Of a DNA stretch of 64,000 nt, positions 42,580 through 50,265 are shown one piece after another. Location: positions 2,786,501 through 2,850,500 of the forward strand of contig NZ_CP149798.1 of the NCBI RefSeq assembly GCF_037940415.1, in the 5' to 3' direction. The position numbers and the translations under genes were made by a program. The DNA is from Streptomyces sp. f51 (GTDB taxonomy: Bacteria; Actinomycetota; Actinomycetes; Streptomycetales; Streptomycetaceae). The number at the start of each line of letters is the position of its first letter. The first letter of the stretch is position 1. The notes under the pieces are model-generated. The model had not been told where the DNA came from. It worked only from the letters and a program-made list of their open reading frames with translations, and did not search any database.

Positions 42580-42598
42580 GCACCGGCCGGCTCGGTGC
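42580..42598. terminator. Weak terminator between convergent GT-C gene and ohr
   Basis: GCACCG (42580–42585) and CGGTGC (42593–42598) form a short GC hairpin in the 33-base gap between two converging genes. It is short and lacks a T-run. Confidence 0.35.
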
Positions 42599-42601
42599 CG
42601 G

Positions 42602-43015
42602 TTACTCGATGACGAGCTCGACCGGGATGTTGCCGCGGGTGGCGTTGGAGTAGGGGCAGACCTGGTGGGCCTGCTCGACCAGCTTGCGGCCGGTCGCCTC
42701 GTCCACGGTGTCGGGCAGCTCGACGCGGAGGGTGACGGCCAGGCCGAAGCCCTCGCCCTGCTTGCCGATGCTGACCTCGCCGGTCACGGCGGCCTCGGTG
42801 ACGTCGACCTTCGCGGCGCGGCCGACCAGGCCGAGGGCGCTCGCGAAGCAGGCCGCGTACCCGGCGGCGAACAGCTGCTCGGGGTTGGTGCCCTGGCCGC
42901 TGCCGCCCATCTGCGCCGGAATGCCCAGCTGGAGGTCGAGCGCGCCGTCGGAGCTGACGGCACGGCCCTCGCGGCCGTGGGTGGCGGTGGCGACGGCGGT
43001 GTAGAGCGCGTCCAT
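42602..43015 (-). CDS. ohr: Organic hydroperoxide resistance protein Ohr
   Basis: ATG 43015 gives MDALYTAVATATHGREGRAVSSDGALDLQL and 137 residues, the normal Ohr length; a start at 43033 would add six residues. The two redox-active cysteines are present: Cys56 in AAGYAACFASAL and Cys120 in HQVCPYSNATRGN. Ohr reduces organic and lipid hydroperoxides in the cytoplasm using lipoylated protein as electron donor. It is divergent from the MarR-type ohrR, with an operator-like palindrome between them. Confidence 0.95.
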   Translation of the reverse strand: MDALYTAVATATHGREGRAVSSDGALDLQLGIPAQMGGSGQGTNPEQLFAAGYAACFASALGLVGRAAKVDVTEAAVTGEVSIGKQGEGFGLAVTLRVELPDTVDEATGRKLVEQAHQVCPYSNATRGNIPVELVIE

Positions 43016-43101
43016 GGGGACCATCCCTCTCAAGTCGAATCAAGCCGGAATCCTGGCGGGTCCGCCGTTCCCGGCGGCCCCACGGACAGAATTAGAGCAC
43101 G

Positions 43102-43127
43102 CAATTCAGTTGTGCACAACTAAATTG
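43102..43127. promoter_or_regulatory. OhrR operator in the ohr–ohrR intergenic region
   Basis: A 26-base near-perfect palindrome (one mismatch pair) is centred at 43114/43115, with the perfect core AGTTGTGCACAACT. It is A/T-rich in a GC-rich genome and sits midway between divergent ohr and ohrR, 25 bases before the ohrR start. OhrR-family repressors bind such dyads and release them when their reactive Cys is oxidised. Confidence 0.8.
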
Positions 43128-43151
43128 CTCACCAGGGCTATCCTGGAGGGC

Positions 43152-43664
43152 ATGACCGCGACACCCGCCCCGATCGCCGGGGCCCCCGCAGCAGGGGACT
43201 TCCTCCGCCTCGACGAGCAGATCTGCTTCTCGCTGAACGCCGCCTCGCGCGCCTTCGGCGGCGTCTACCGCGTCCTGCTGAAGGACCTCGGGCTCACCTA
43301 TCCGCAGTACCTGGTGATGCTGGTGCTGTGGGAGCACGGCGAGCTGCCCGTGAAGAAGGTCGGCGAGCATCTGCGGCTCGACTCGGGAACCCTGTCGCCG
43401 CTGCTGAAGCGGCTGGAGGCGGCGGGCCTCGTACGGCGCGAGCGCAGCGCGCGGGACGAGCGGTCCGTGCAGGTGGGCCTCACCGAGGAGGGGTCCGCGC
43501 TGCGGGAGCGCGCGCTGGACGTGCCGCGCCGGATCGCGGCCGCTACCGGGGCGGACCTGGAGGAGATCCGGGAGCTCCGGGCCCGGCTCGACCGGCTGAC
43601 GGCGGCCCTGGACGAGGCCGCGCTGTCGGAATCGGTCCTGTCCGAGGCACCGGGGTGTGCGTAG
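43152..43664 (+). CDS. ohrR: MarR-family peroxide sensor OhrR
   Basis: ATG 43152 follows GGAGG and gives 170 residues. The reactive Cys is at position 25 in DEQICFSLNAASRAF, the hallmark of OhrR. The winged helix contains LTYPQYLVMLVLWEHGELPVKKVGEHLRLDSGTLSPLLKRLEAAGLVRRERSARDERSVQVGLTEEG. It represses ohr until organic peroxide oxidises the Cys. The last 122 bases overlap, on the opposite strand, the 3' end of the following membrane glycosyltransferase gene. Confidence 0.94.
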   Translation: MTATPAPIAGAPAAGDFLRLDEQICFSLNAASRAFGGVYRVLLKDLGLTYPQYLVMLVLWEHGELPVKKVGEHLRLDSGTLSPLLKRLEAAGLVRRERSARDERSVQVGLTEEGSALRERALDVPRRIAAATGADLEEIRELRARLDRLTAALDEAALSESVLSEAPGCA

Positions 43665-45219
43665 GCCGACGCACGTAGAGGCGCAGCGTCACCCCCCGGG
43701 ACACGACCTGCTCCACGCGCTCGAACTGCGCGCCGACCACGGCGAGTTTGAGGCGCTCGCTCGCCTCGGCCGGACGCCAGGCCCGGTGGGCGGCGAAGGG
43801 CGCGGCGACCAGCCACACCCGGTCGAGCCGGTCGAGCCTGCGCAGCAGTTCGGCGGGGCCCGCCTCCCGGCCGTACAGGGTTCCGGAGGCGGGCGCCGGC
43901 ACGGTGAGCGCGATGTCACGGATGCCGCGGAAGCCCTGCGGATAGGCCAGGGCCGCGCGCCGCGCGAGCGAGGGCAGGAACAGCACCGGGTCGCCGGGGC
44001 GCAGTTCGCCGCGGGCGAGGGCGGAGACGGCGGCCAGGTTGTCGGGACGGCGGTCGGGACTGCGGTCCTCGCGCAGCAGCGGCAGCTGGACGGCGAGGAC
44101 GAGGGCCACGGCGAGGACGCCGGTGGTGACCGCGTGGGGCAGCAGCCGCGGCAGTCTCGTCGCGAGGTGGTCGGCTCCGGCGGCGGCGAGCAGCGGGGCC
44201 CCGGCGAGGGCGTACAGGACGTACCGCTCGTCGTAGAGCGGCCGCCAGTGCGAGACCGTCAGGAGCACCGCCGGGGGCACGGCGACCAGGGGCAGGGCGA
44301 CGGCCGGGAGCGAGAAGGTGCCGCGCGGGGTCCGCTCGGGTCTGAAGGCGAGGGCGATCAGGACCAGGTACGGCACGATCACCAGCCGGGCCGGGCCGGT
44401 GAACTGCCCGAGCAGGCGTTTCACGCTGGCCGGATCGGTGCGTGCGAGCCAGGCGACCTGCGCGGACTGGCCGTGGGAGACGTAGACCAGCGGTGCCAGC
44501 GCCAGGGAGACGGCCACGGCGGCGAGGGCCCAGGCCCGCCACACCCGGGCCGGCACCCGGGCGAGCGCGAGGGTGACGGCGTGGGCGAGGAGCAGGAGCA
44601 GGGCCATCTCGTGCAGCAGACAGGTGGCGGCGGCCGTGACCGCGTACGCGCACCAGGGTCCGGGCCGGGTGGACCGGGCGGCCCGCACCAGCAGCAGGGT
44701 CGCCCCGGCCGCACCGGCCGCGACGAGTGCGTAGGAGCGGCCCTCCTGGGCGAAGTGGCCGGTCATGGGGGTGACGGCGTACAGCAGACCCGCCCACAGG
44801 CCGACGCGCGGGCGGCTCAGGCGGACCCCGAGCGCGGCCACGAGCCCGGCGGTCGCGGCGGCGCCGCAGACGGAGGGCAGGCGCAGGGCGGTCTCGCCGG
44901 GGTGCGGGGCGAGGACGGGGTGCATGAGCAGGTAGTAGAGGCCGTGCACGGCGTCCACGCTGTGCAGCAGATGCCAGATCTGCGGCACCGAGCGCCGCGC
45001 GACCTGGAAGGTCACCGCCTCGTCGCGCCACATGCCGCCGCGGTCGAGCCCCCACAGGCCGATCGCGAGCATGACCAGGACGGGCACGAGGACGGACAGG
45101 GCGACGCCCACCGGCTCCGGGCACCGGACCGCCGGACGCCCGGCCTGCGTTCCCGGGGCCGAAGGGTGCCGGGCCGAGGGCATCCGGGCCGTCGACAGCC
45201 TCATCCACGCATACACCAT
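43543..45219 (-). CDS. Polytopic GT39/ArnT-like glycosyltransferase
   Basis: The 558-residue protein starts at ATG 45219, with ATG 45204 and 45183 as possible later starts. After a basic N-terminus, helix one leads to GLDRGGMWRDEAVTFQVARR. The Asp-Glu pair at the outer face is the catalytic signature of PMT/ArnT-type GT-C enzymes, which use polyprenyl-phosphate sugars. A GHFAQEGRSYAL loop and about eleven further helices follow, then a hydrophilic outer domain. The last 40 residues (Pro/Gly/Arg-rich) are antisense to ohrR and look unselected, as if the original stop was lost. It is divergent from the GT87-like gene. Confidence 0.85.
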   Translation of the reverse strand: MVYAWMRLSTARMPSARHPSAPGTQAGRPAVRCPEPVGVALSVLVPVLVMLAIGLWGLDRGGMWRDEAVTFQVARRSVPQIWHLLHSVDAVHGLYYLLMHPVLAPHPGETALRLPSVCGAAATAGLVAALGVRLSRPRVGLWAGLLYAVTPMTGHFAQEGRSYALVAAGAAGATLLLVRAARSTRPGPWCAYAVTAAATCLLHEMALLLLLAHAVTLALARVPARVWRAWALAAVAVSLALAPLVYVSHGQSAQVAWLARTDPASVKRLLGQFTGPARLVIVPYLVLIALAFRPERTPRGTFSLPAVALPLVAVPPAVLLTVSHWRPLYDERYVLYALAGAPLLAAAGADHLATRLPRLLPHAVTTGVLAVALVLAVQLPLLREDRSPDRRPDNLAAVSALARGELRPGDPVLFLPSLARRAALAYPQGFRGIRDIALTVPAPASGTLYGREAGPAELLRRLDRLDRVWLVAAPFAAHRAWRPAEASERLKLAVVGAQFERVEQVVSRGVTLRLYVRRPTHTPVPRTGPIPTARPRPGPPSAGRAGPGAPGSPPGPPR

Positions 45220-45296
45220 GGGGCCAATTTTTTGCTATTAAACAACCTTTGATCGGTATTGACGCGTATTGCACGCTATGACCCATCCATGCGGCT

Positions 45297-45302
45297 TACG
45301 AT
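45297..45302 (+). promoter_or_regulatory. Candidate -10 element for a leaderless transcript (TACGAT)
   Basis: TACGAT ends nine bases before ATG 45312 (six before TTG 45309), so transcription would begin at or near the start codon. The context CTTACGATCCGGC nearly repeats that found before the GT2 gene at 46627. No ribosome binding site precedes this gene. Confidence 0.5.
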
Positions 45303-45311
45303 CCGGCCTTG

Positions 45312-46580
45312 ATGAGCGTCTTCCGGAACCACCGCACGCCCGCCCTCGCCGCCGCCTGGCTCCTCACCCGCGCCCTGATGCTGTGGCTCCTCGCCCACGA
45401 CCGGCTCGCCCCGCTGGGCAGGGGCGGGGTGTCCCGCGAGGTGCGCCAGTTGTACTTCCACTGGTACGGCGTCCTGTCGCAGGGCGCGTTCCCGGCCGGT
45501 GACCGGCTGTGGCAGTACCCGCCGGGCGCGGGACCGGTGCTGCTGGCGCCCGGGCTGCTGCCGGGGCTGACCTACTTCACCGCCTTCGTGACCTGCACGC
45601 TCGCCGCGGACGCGGTGATCGCCGTCGCGCTCGCGCGCGCGGGACTGCGGCCCGGCCGCAGCGCGCGCGGCGCCTGGCTGTGGGTGCTGGGCCTGCCCCT
45701 GCTGCTGCACGTCCCGCTCGCCCGGTACGACGTGCAGGTCACCGCCTTCGCCGTCGTCTCCCTGCTCGCGCTCGCGCGCCGCCCGCGCGTGAGCGGGGCC
45801 TTCGCCTCGATGGGGGCCCTGGTGAAGGTCTGGCCGGCGCTCGCGCTGATCGGCACCCCGCGGGGACGCACCACCCGGGAGGTGTGGACCTCGGCGGCGC
45901 TCACCGCGGCCGCGCTGCTCGCCGTCCTCGTGGGCACCTTCAGCCACCCCTTCGACTTCCTGCGCCAGCAGAGCGGCCGGGGCGTCCAGATCGAGTCCCT
46001 CGGCGGCACGGTCCTGGGCCTCGCCCGCCACGCCGGCTGGCCGGGGACGGCCCGCTACCAGTACGGCGCGATGGAGTTCGTCGGGCCGTACACGGGCGCG
46101 GTCGCGGCCTGCTCGCTCGCCCTGACGGCCGCCGCGTTCGCGCTCGTGCTGCTGTGGCGGATCCGCGCACGCCGCTGGACGAGCGCCACCCCGTACGACG
46201 CGGCGCTCACGGCCGTCCTGCTGTTTACCGTGACCAGCCGGGTGATCAGCCCCCAGTACATGGTGTGGCTGCTGGGTCTCGCCGCCGTCTGCCTGACCTC
46301 GCGGCACACCACACAGCGCCCGGTCGCCCTGCTGATCCTGGCGGCGACGGCGGTCAGCTCCGTGGCGTACCCGGGGATGTACGGCGAAGTGGTGCGCAGC
46401 ACCTGGACGGGCTGCCTGCTGATGCTCGTGCGCAACGGCCTGCTGGCGACGGCGGCCGGAGTGTCCTTCGTACGGCTGTGGCGGTCGGGCCTGTCCACGG
46501 CCGCACCGCACCGCGCCGCGCCGACCGGCCCGGAGCACGGCACACACCGGATTCCCGCCGGGCTCCGAACAAGACAGTGA
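45312..46580 (+). CDS. Polytopic GT87-like mannosyltransferase
   Basis: ATG 45312 gives 422 residues; an adjacent TTG at 45309 is possible. About ten helices are visible, and the loop GDRLWQYPPGAGPVLLAP matches the YPP motif of GT87 polyprenol-phosphate-mannose-dependent transferases. LARYDVQVTAFAVVSLLALARR and VSRVISPQYMVWLL, with its PQY segment, are also typical. The enzyme would act on the outer face of the membrane. No Shine–Dalgarno is present, and the TACGAT box suggests a leaderless message. Neighbours are other glycosyltransferases. Confidence 0.8.
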   Translation: MSVFRNHRTPALAAAWLLTRALMLWLLAHDRLAPLGRGGVSREVRQLYFHWYGVLSQGAFPAGDRLWQYPPGAGPVLLAPGLLPGLTYFTAFVTCTLAADAVIAVALARAGLRPGRSARGAWLWVLGLPLLLHVPLARYDVQVTAFAVVSLLALARRPRVSGAFASMGALVKVWPALALIGTPRGRTTREVWTSAALTAAALLAVLVGTFSHPFDFLRQQSGRGVQIESLGGTVLGLARHAGWPGTARYQYGAMEFVGPYTGAVAACSLALTAAAFALVLLWRIRARRWTSATPYDAALTAVLLFTVTSRVISPQYMVWLLGLAAVCLTSRHTTQRPVALLILAATAVSSVAYPGMYGEVVRSTWTGCLLMLVRNGLLATAAGVSFVRLWRSGLSTAAPHRAAPTGPEHGTHRIPAGLRTRQ

Positions 46581-46612
46581 CTGGCTCTTAACGGAGAATT
46601 ACCCGCAATACT

Positions 46613-46618
46613 TACGAT
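46613..46618 (+). promoter_or_regulatory. Candidate -10 element for a leaderless transcript (TACGAT)
   Basis: TACGAT ends eight bases before GTG 46627. The surrounding CTTACGATTCCGGC matches the site before the GT87-like gene except for one extra T. It supports GTG 46627 as the true start over ATG 46636. Confidence 0.5.
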
Positions 46619-46626
46619 TCCGGCTC

Positions 46627-48231
46627 GTGGATCACATGAACCCTCACCAAGCGAAGGTCAGCGTCGTCGTCATCGGATACGACGACGCCGCTCATGTCGC
46701 GGACGCCGTGCGCTCGGCACTCGCGCAGGGTCCGGCCGTGCGCGAGGTCGTCGCCGTGGACGACTGCTCGACGGACGGCAGCGGCGCCCTTCTCGACGCC
46801 CTCGCCGAGGGGGAGCCTCGTCTGAAGGTGATCCACCGGACGGTCAACAGCGGCGGCTGCGGCAGCCCGCGCAACGACGGCATCGACGCGGCCTCGGCCC
46901 CGTACCTGATGTTCCTGGACAGCGACGACGTCCTGCCGCCCGGCGCGGTGGACGCGCTGCTCCGCTCCGCCGAGGAACACGACGTCCAGGTGGCGGCCGG
47001 CCTGTGCGTACGGCGCGAACTGCCCTCGGGCCGCGAGGTCCCCTGGGAACGCGCGCTCTACACGCGGCCCACCCTGATATCCCGCCCCTCGCGCCGCCCG
47101 CGGCTCACCCACGACACCCTCTGCGTCAACAAGCTGTACCGCACCGACTTCCTGCGCGAGCACGGCATCCGCTTCCCCGAGGGCCGCTACCCCTACGAGG
47201 ACTTCGTGTTCACCGCGCGGATGCTGGCCGCCTCGCCGCGCATCGTCCTGATCCCGGAGACGGTGTACATCTGGCACGTGCGGCGCAGCGCCGACCGCCT
47301 GTCCATCTCGCTCGACCGCGCCGACATCGGCAACTGGCGGGCGCGCACCGAGGCGAACCAGGCGGCGTACGAGATCCTGCTGAACGCCGGGGAGAAGCAG
47401 CTCGCCCGGGCCGTGCACGCCAAGTTCCTCGACCACGAGCTGCGGATGTACACGCGCGAGCTCGAACTGCGTACCCCGGAGTACCGGAGCGCCTGGTGGG
47501 ACCTCACCCGGGCGTATCTGTCGACCTTCGACGCGGCCGACTTCACCGTCAACCCGGCCGCACCCGGCCGTCTCGTCGCCCGGGTGATCATGGCCTGTCC
47601 CACCCCCACCGACCTGCCCCGCCTCAAGGAACTGGCGGCCCGCCCGGCCCGGCTGCTCCCGCCCTACACCCGTGACGGCGAAGGCACCCCCTTGTGGTCC
47701 GCCGAGCTCCCCCAGGTGACCCTGGAGCACTTCCTCGGCCGGGCCGCCCATCTGCTGCCCGCCGCCGTCGACGCGGAACTGCGTCCCCGCGCGCGCGGCA
47801 CCCGGCTGCGACTGCGCCTGCACGAGCTGTACGGGCGCATGGCCGAGGCGGGTCCCGCCTCGCTGGACGTCGAGTTCGTGCACCGGGAGGAGGGCCGGGT
47901 GGGCCTGAGCCGCACGGCGGCCCTGGTGGCCGACCGCTACGGCGACTCCTGGTCGGCGGAGACACCGGTGGACCTGTCGGCGCTGGGCGCGGGCGTCTGG
48001 GATCTGCGCCTGACCCTGCGCTTCCGCGACGGCACCAGCCGGGAGGTGTCGGCGCACGCGCTCGGCGGCCCCGGTCTGCTGCGCCGCAGCGCGATCCCGG
48101 ACGTTCGCCACGGGGTTCTCCTCGTCCAGCCCTACCGGACGCACGCGGGGGCCCTGGGGCTGCGGACGGCGTCCGGTTGGCGAGGAATGACCGAAGTGGT
48201 GTCCCGGCGGCTCAAGCGCCTGCTTCACTGA
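46627..48231 (+). CDS. GT2 glycosyltransferase, TagF-like without the transferase domain
   Basis: GTG 46627 is favoured by the upstream TACGAT element; no ribosome site is present. The 534-residue protein has a GT2 domain (VSVVVIGYDDAAHVADAVRSAL, VDDCSTDGSG, NSGGCGSPRNDGIDAA, FLDSDDVLPPG). A helical middle and a beta-rich C-terminal part (DVEFVHREEGRVGLSRTAALVADRY) follow. These parts resemble residues 1–620 of the large TagF homologue at 53231–56152, including the NSGGCG-PRN segment and the charged middle. The CDP-glycerol transferase domain is absent. It probably adds a sugar to the wall polymer. It is followed by galE, which could supply UDP-galactose. Confidence 0.83.
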   Translation: MDHMNPHQAKVSVVVIGYDDAAHVADAVRSALAQGPAVREVVAVDDCSTDGSGALLDALAEGEPRLKVIHRTVNSGGCGSPRNDGIDAASAPYLMFLDSDDVLPPGAVDALLRSAEEHDVQVAAGLCVRRELPSGREVPWERALYTRPTLISRPSRRPRLTHDTLCVNKLYRTDFLREHGIRFPEGRYPYEDFVFTARMLAASPRIVLIPETVYIWHVRRSADRLSISLDRADIGNWRARTEANQAAYEILLNAGEKQLARAVHAKFLDHELRMYTRELELRTPEYRSAWWDLTRAYLSTFDAADFTVNPAAPGRLVARVIMACPTPTDLPRLKELAARPARLLPPYTRDGEGTPLWSAELPQVTLEHFLGRAAHLLPAAVDAELRPRARGTRLRLRLHELYGRMAEAGPASLDVEFVHREEGRVGLSRTAALVADRYGDSWSAETPVDLSALGAGVWDLRLTLRFRDGTSREVSAHALGGPGLLRRSAIPDVRHGVLLVQPYRTHAGALGLRTASGWRGMTEVVSRRLKRLLH

Positions 48232-48346
48232 TACGCGGACGCGGAGACGCGAGGCGCGGACGCGGACACCGTCACGCGGGCCGCCTCCCCCGGCCACAGC
48301 CACCCAGTCCGGCAGCACGGACTCACCCACGAGGAGAACGGCCCAC

Positions 48347-49327
48347 ATGACCTGGCTGATCACCGGCGGCGCCGGCTACATCGGAGCGCACGTCGTCCGC
48401 GCGCTGCGCGAGGCGGGCGAACAGGCCGTGGTGTACGACGACCTGTCCACCGGGATGGCGGAGCGGGTGCCCGCGGACGTCCCGCTGGTGGTCGGCTCGA
48501 CCCTGGACGGCGACCTGGTGGCCCGGACGCTCGCGGAGCACTCCGTCACCGGTGTCGTCCACCTGGCGGCGAAGAAGCAGGTCGGCGAGTCCGTGGAGCT
48601 GCCCCTGCACTACTACCGGGAGAACGTCGAGGGCCTGCGCGTCCTGCTGGACGCGGTGACCGCGGCCTCCGTGACCGCGTTCGTCTTCTCGTCCTCGGCC
48701 GCCGTCTACGGAATGCCGGACGTGGACCTGGTGACGGAGGAGACGCCCTGCGCGCCGATGAGCCCGTACGGCGAGACGAAGCTGGCGGGCGAGTGGCTGG
48801 TGCGGGCGACGGGCCGTGCCGCGGGCCTGTCCACGGCGTGTCTGCGCTACTTCAACGTGGCGGGCGCGGCGACCCCCGAACTCGCCGACACGGGCGTCTT
48901 CAACCTCGTCCCGATGGTCTTCGAGAAACTGACCGAGAACGCCGCGCCGCGCGTCTTCGGCGACGACTACCCGACGCCGGACGGCACCTGCGTGCGCGAC
49001 TACATCCACGTGGTCGACCTGGCGGAGGCGCATGTGGCCGCGGCCCGCGCCCTCACCGCCTCGCCCGGGGCCGCCCTGACGCTCAACATCGGCCGCGGCG
49101 AAGGGGTTTCGGTGCGCGAGATGATCGACCGCGTCAACCTCCTGACCGGCCACGACCGGCCCCCGGTCACGACCGCGCGCCGCCCGGGCGACCCGGCCCG
49201 CGTCGTCGCCTCCGCCGACCGCGCCGCCGCCGAACTGGGCTGGAAGGCCCGCCACGACGTGGACGACATGATCACCTCAGCCTGGACCGGCTGGCTCCAC
49301 CACCACCACCCGACCCCCCAACCCTGA
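48347..49327 (+). CDS. galE: UDP-glucose 4-epimerase GalE
   Basis: GAGGAG lies before ATG 48347. The 326-residue protein is a short-chain dehydrogenase-type epimerase: NAD-binding GGAGYIG (7–13), the Ser triplet at 116–118 in FSSSAAVYG, and the catalytic YGETK with Tyr141 and Lys145. DGTCVRDYIHVVDLAEAH and LNIGRGEGVSVREMI are the family's substrate-binding segments. It interconverts UDP-glucose and UDP-galactose in the cytoplasm. Its place after a GT2 gene suggests that it feeds galactose units to the wall glycopolymer. Galactose catabolism genes are absent. Confidence 0.94.
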   Translation: MTWLITGGAGYIGAHVVRALREAGEQAVVYDDLSTGMAERVPADVPLVVGSTLDGDLVARTLAEHSVTGVVHLAAKKQVGESVELPLHYYRENVEGLRVLLDAVTAASVTAFVFSSSAAVYGMPDVDLVTEETPCAPMSPYGETKLAGEWLVRATGRAAGLSTACLRYFNVAGAATPELADTGVFNLVPMVFEKLTENAAPRVFGDDYPTPDGTCVRDYIHVVDLAEAHVAAARALTASPGAALTLNIGRGEGVSVREMIDRVNLLTGHDRPPVTTARRPGDPARVVASADRAAAELGWKARHDVDDMITSAWTGWLHHHHPTPQP

Positions 49328-49354
49328 CCGCCACCCTCCGAACCCGTTCCCCCA

Positions 49355-49380
49355 GCCGCCCTCTCGAGGGCGGCCTTTTT
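49355..49380 (+). terminator. galE terminator
   Basis: GCCGCCCT (49355–49362) and AGGGCGGC (49367–49374) form an 8-base stem around a CTCG loop, followed by CTTTTT. It lies 27 bases past galE and is one of the few T-tailed terminators in the window. Confidence 0.85.
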
Positions 49381-49435
49381 CTCGCGATCCCGCAACCGCA
49401 AGGTGTCTGGGAGTGTCCCGGCCGGAGCCGGTGGG

Positions 49436-50092
49436 TCAGAGGGCTTTCAGGGCCGCTGCCGTGGCGCGGGCCAGGCTGGGGAGGTAGCCCTTGGGGACCT
49501 TGGGGCCGCGGACGACCACCGCGCGCCAGTACAGCGGTCCCGACATCAGGTCCAGCGCGAGTTCGACGTCCACGCCCTCGCGGATCTCGCCCCGGGCGAC
49601 GGCCGACGCGACGATCCCGCTCGACACCGACTGCTGGCCCTCCCGCAGCGCGGCCTGCATGGCGTCCGCGATCTCGGGGTTGCGGGCGGCCTCGGCCTGG
49701 AGGTCGGGGATGATCTGCCCGGCCACCGGGTGCCGGAGCGCACGCGAGGTGACCTCGTACAGCAGACGCAGGTCGCCCTCCAGCGAACCGGTGTCCGGTG
49801 CGGGAAGCCCCTGGACCGCGATCGCCGAGACCAGGTCCAGCACGAGGTGCAGCTTGGAGCGCCAGCGCCGGTACACCGCGGTCTTGCCGACGCCCGCGCG
49901 GCGGGCGATCCCCTCGATGGACATCCTGGCGTAGCCGACGGACGCGAGCTCCTCGAAGACGGCGGCGCGGATCGCCTCGGTGACGTCCTCGCGCAGGACG
50001 GCCGCACCGGCGGGAGCCCGGCGGCGCCGGGGCTTTCCGGCGGCAGGCGCGGGCGTGGGGGCACTCGCGGCTGTATCGGCGTTCGTCGTCAT
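49436..50092 (-). CDS. TetR-family transcriptional regulator
   Basis: ATG 50092 gives 218 residues; ATG 50104 is an alternative. A basic, Ala/Pro-rich N-terminus precedes the TetR helix-turn-helix (EAIRAAVFEELASVGYARMSIEGIARRAGVGKTAVYRRWRSKLHLVLDLVS). A ligand-binding domain of the AcrR type follows, with the segment GDLRLLYEVTSRALRHPVAGQIIPDL. It is divergent from the tagG–tagH export genes. Two long direct repeats lie in the shared intergenic region and are its likely operators. It may sense an envelope-active compound or polymer precursor. Confidence 0.93.
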   Translation of the reverse strand: MTTNADTAASAPTPAPAAGKPRRRRAPAGAAVLREDVTEAIRAAVFEELASVGYARMSIEGIARRAGVGKTAVYRRWRSKLHLVLDLVSAIAVQGLPAPDTGSLEGDLRLLYEVTSRALRHPVAGQIIPDLQAEAARNPEIADAMQAALREGQQSVSSGIVASAVARGEIREGVDVELALDLMSGPLYWRAVVVRGPKVPKGYLPSLARATAAALKAL

Positions 50093-50108
50093 ACGGACCA
50101 GCATAGGG

Positions 50109-50185
50109 CGTTACGACGAGACGGTTGCGTTCCGACGTCGATTGGGCCTACTCTCGCGTTACGACGATACGGTCCCGTTCCGACG
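50109..50185. promoter_or_regulatory. Tandem direct repeats, likely TetR operators before tagG
   Basis: Two 29-base copies, at 50109–50137 and 50157–50185, begin CGTTACGACGA, end CGTTCCGACG and match at 26 of 29 positions. They are 48 bases apart, about four and a half helical turns. They fill the space between the divergent tetR and tagG genes, where a repressor would block both promoters. Confidence 0.65.
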
Positions 50186-50265
50186 CAAGAAAACGGCAAG
50201 AAACGCCGTCGGAAACGCCACGGGACCGACCGCGCGCCCCCACCCCCCGAGCGAAAGCAACGGAT

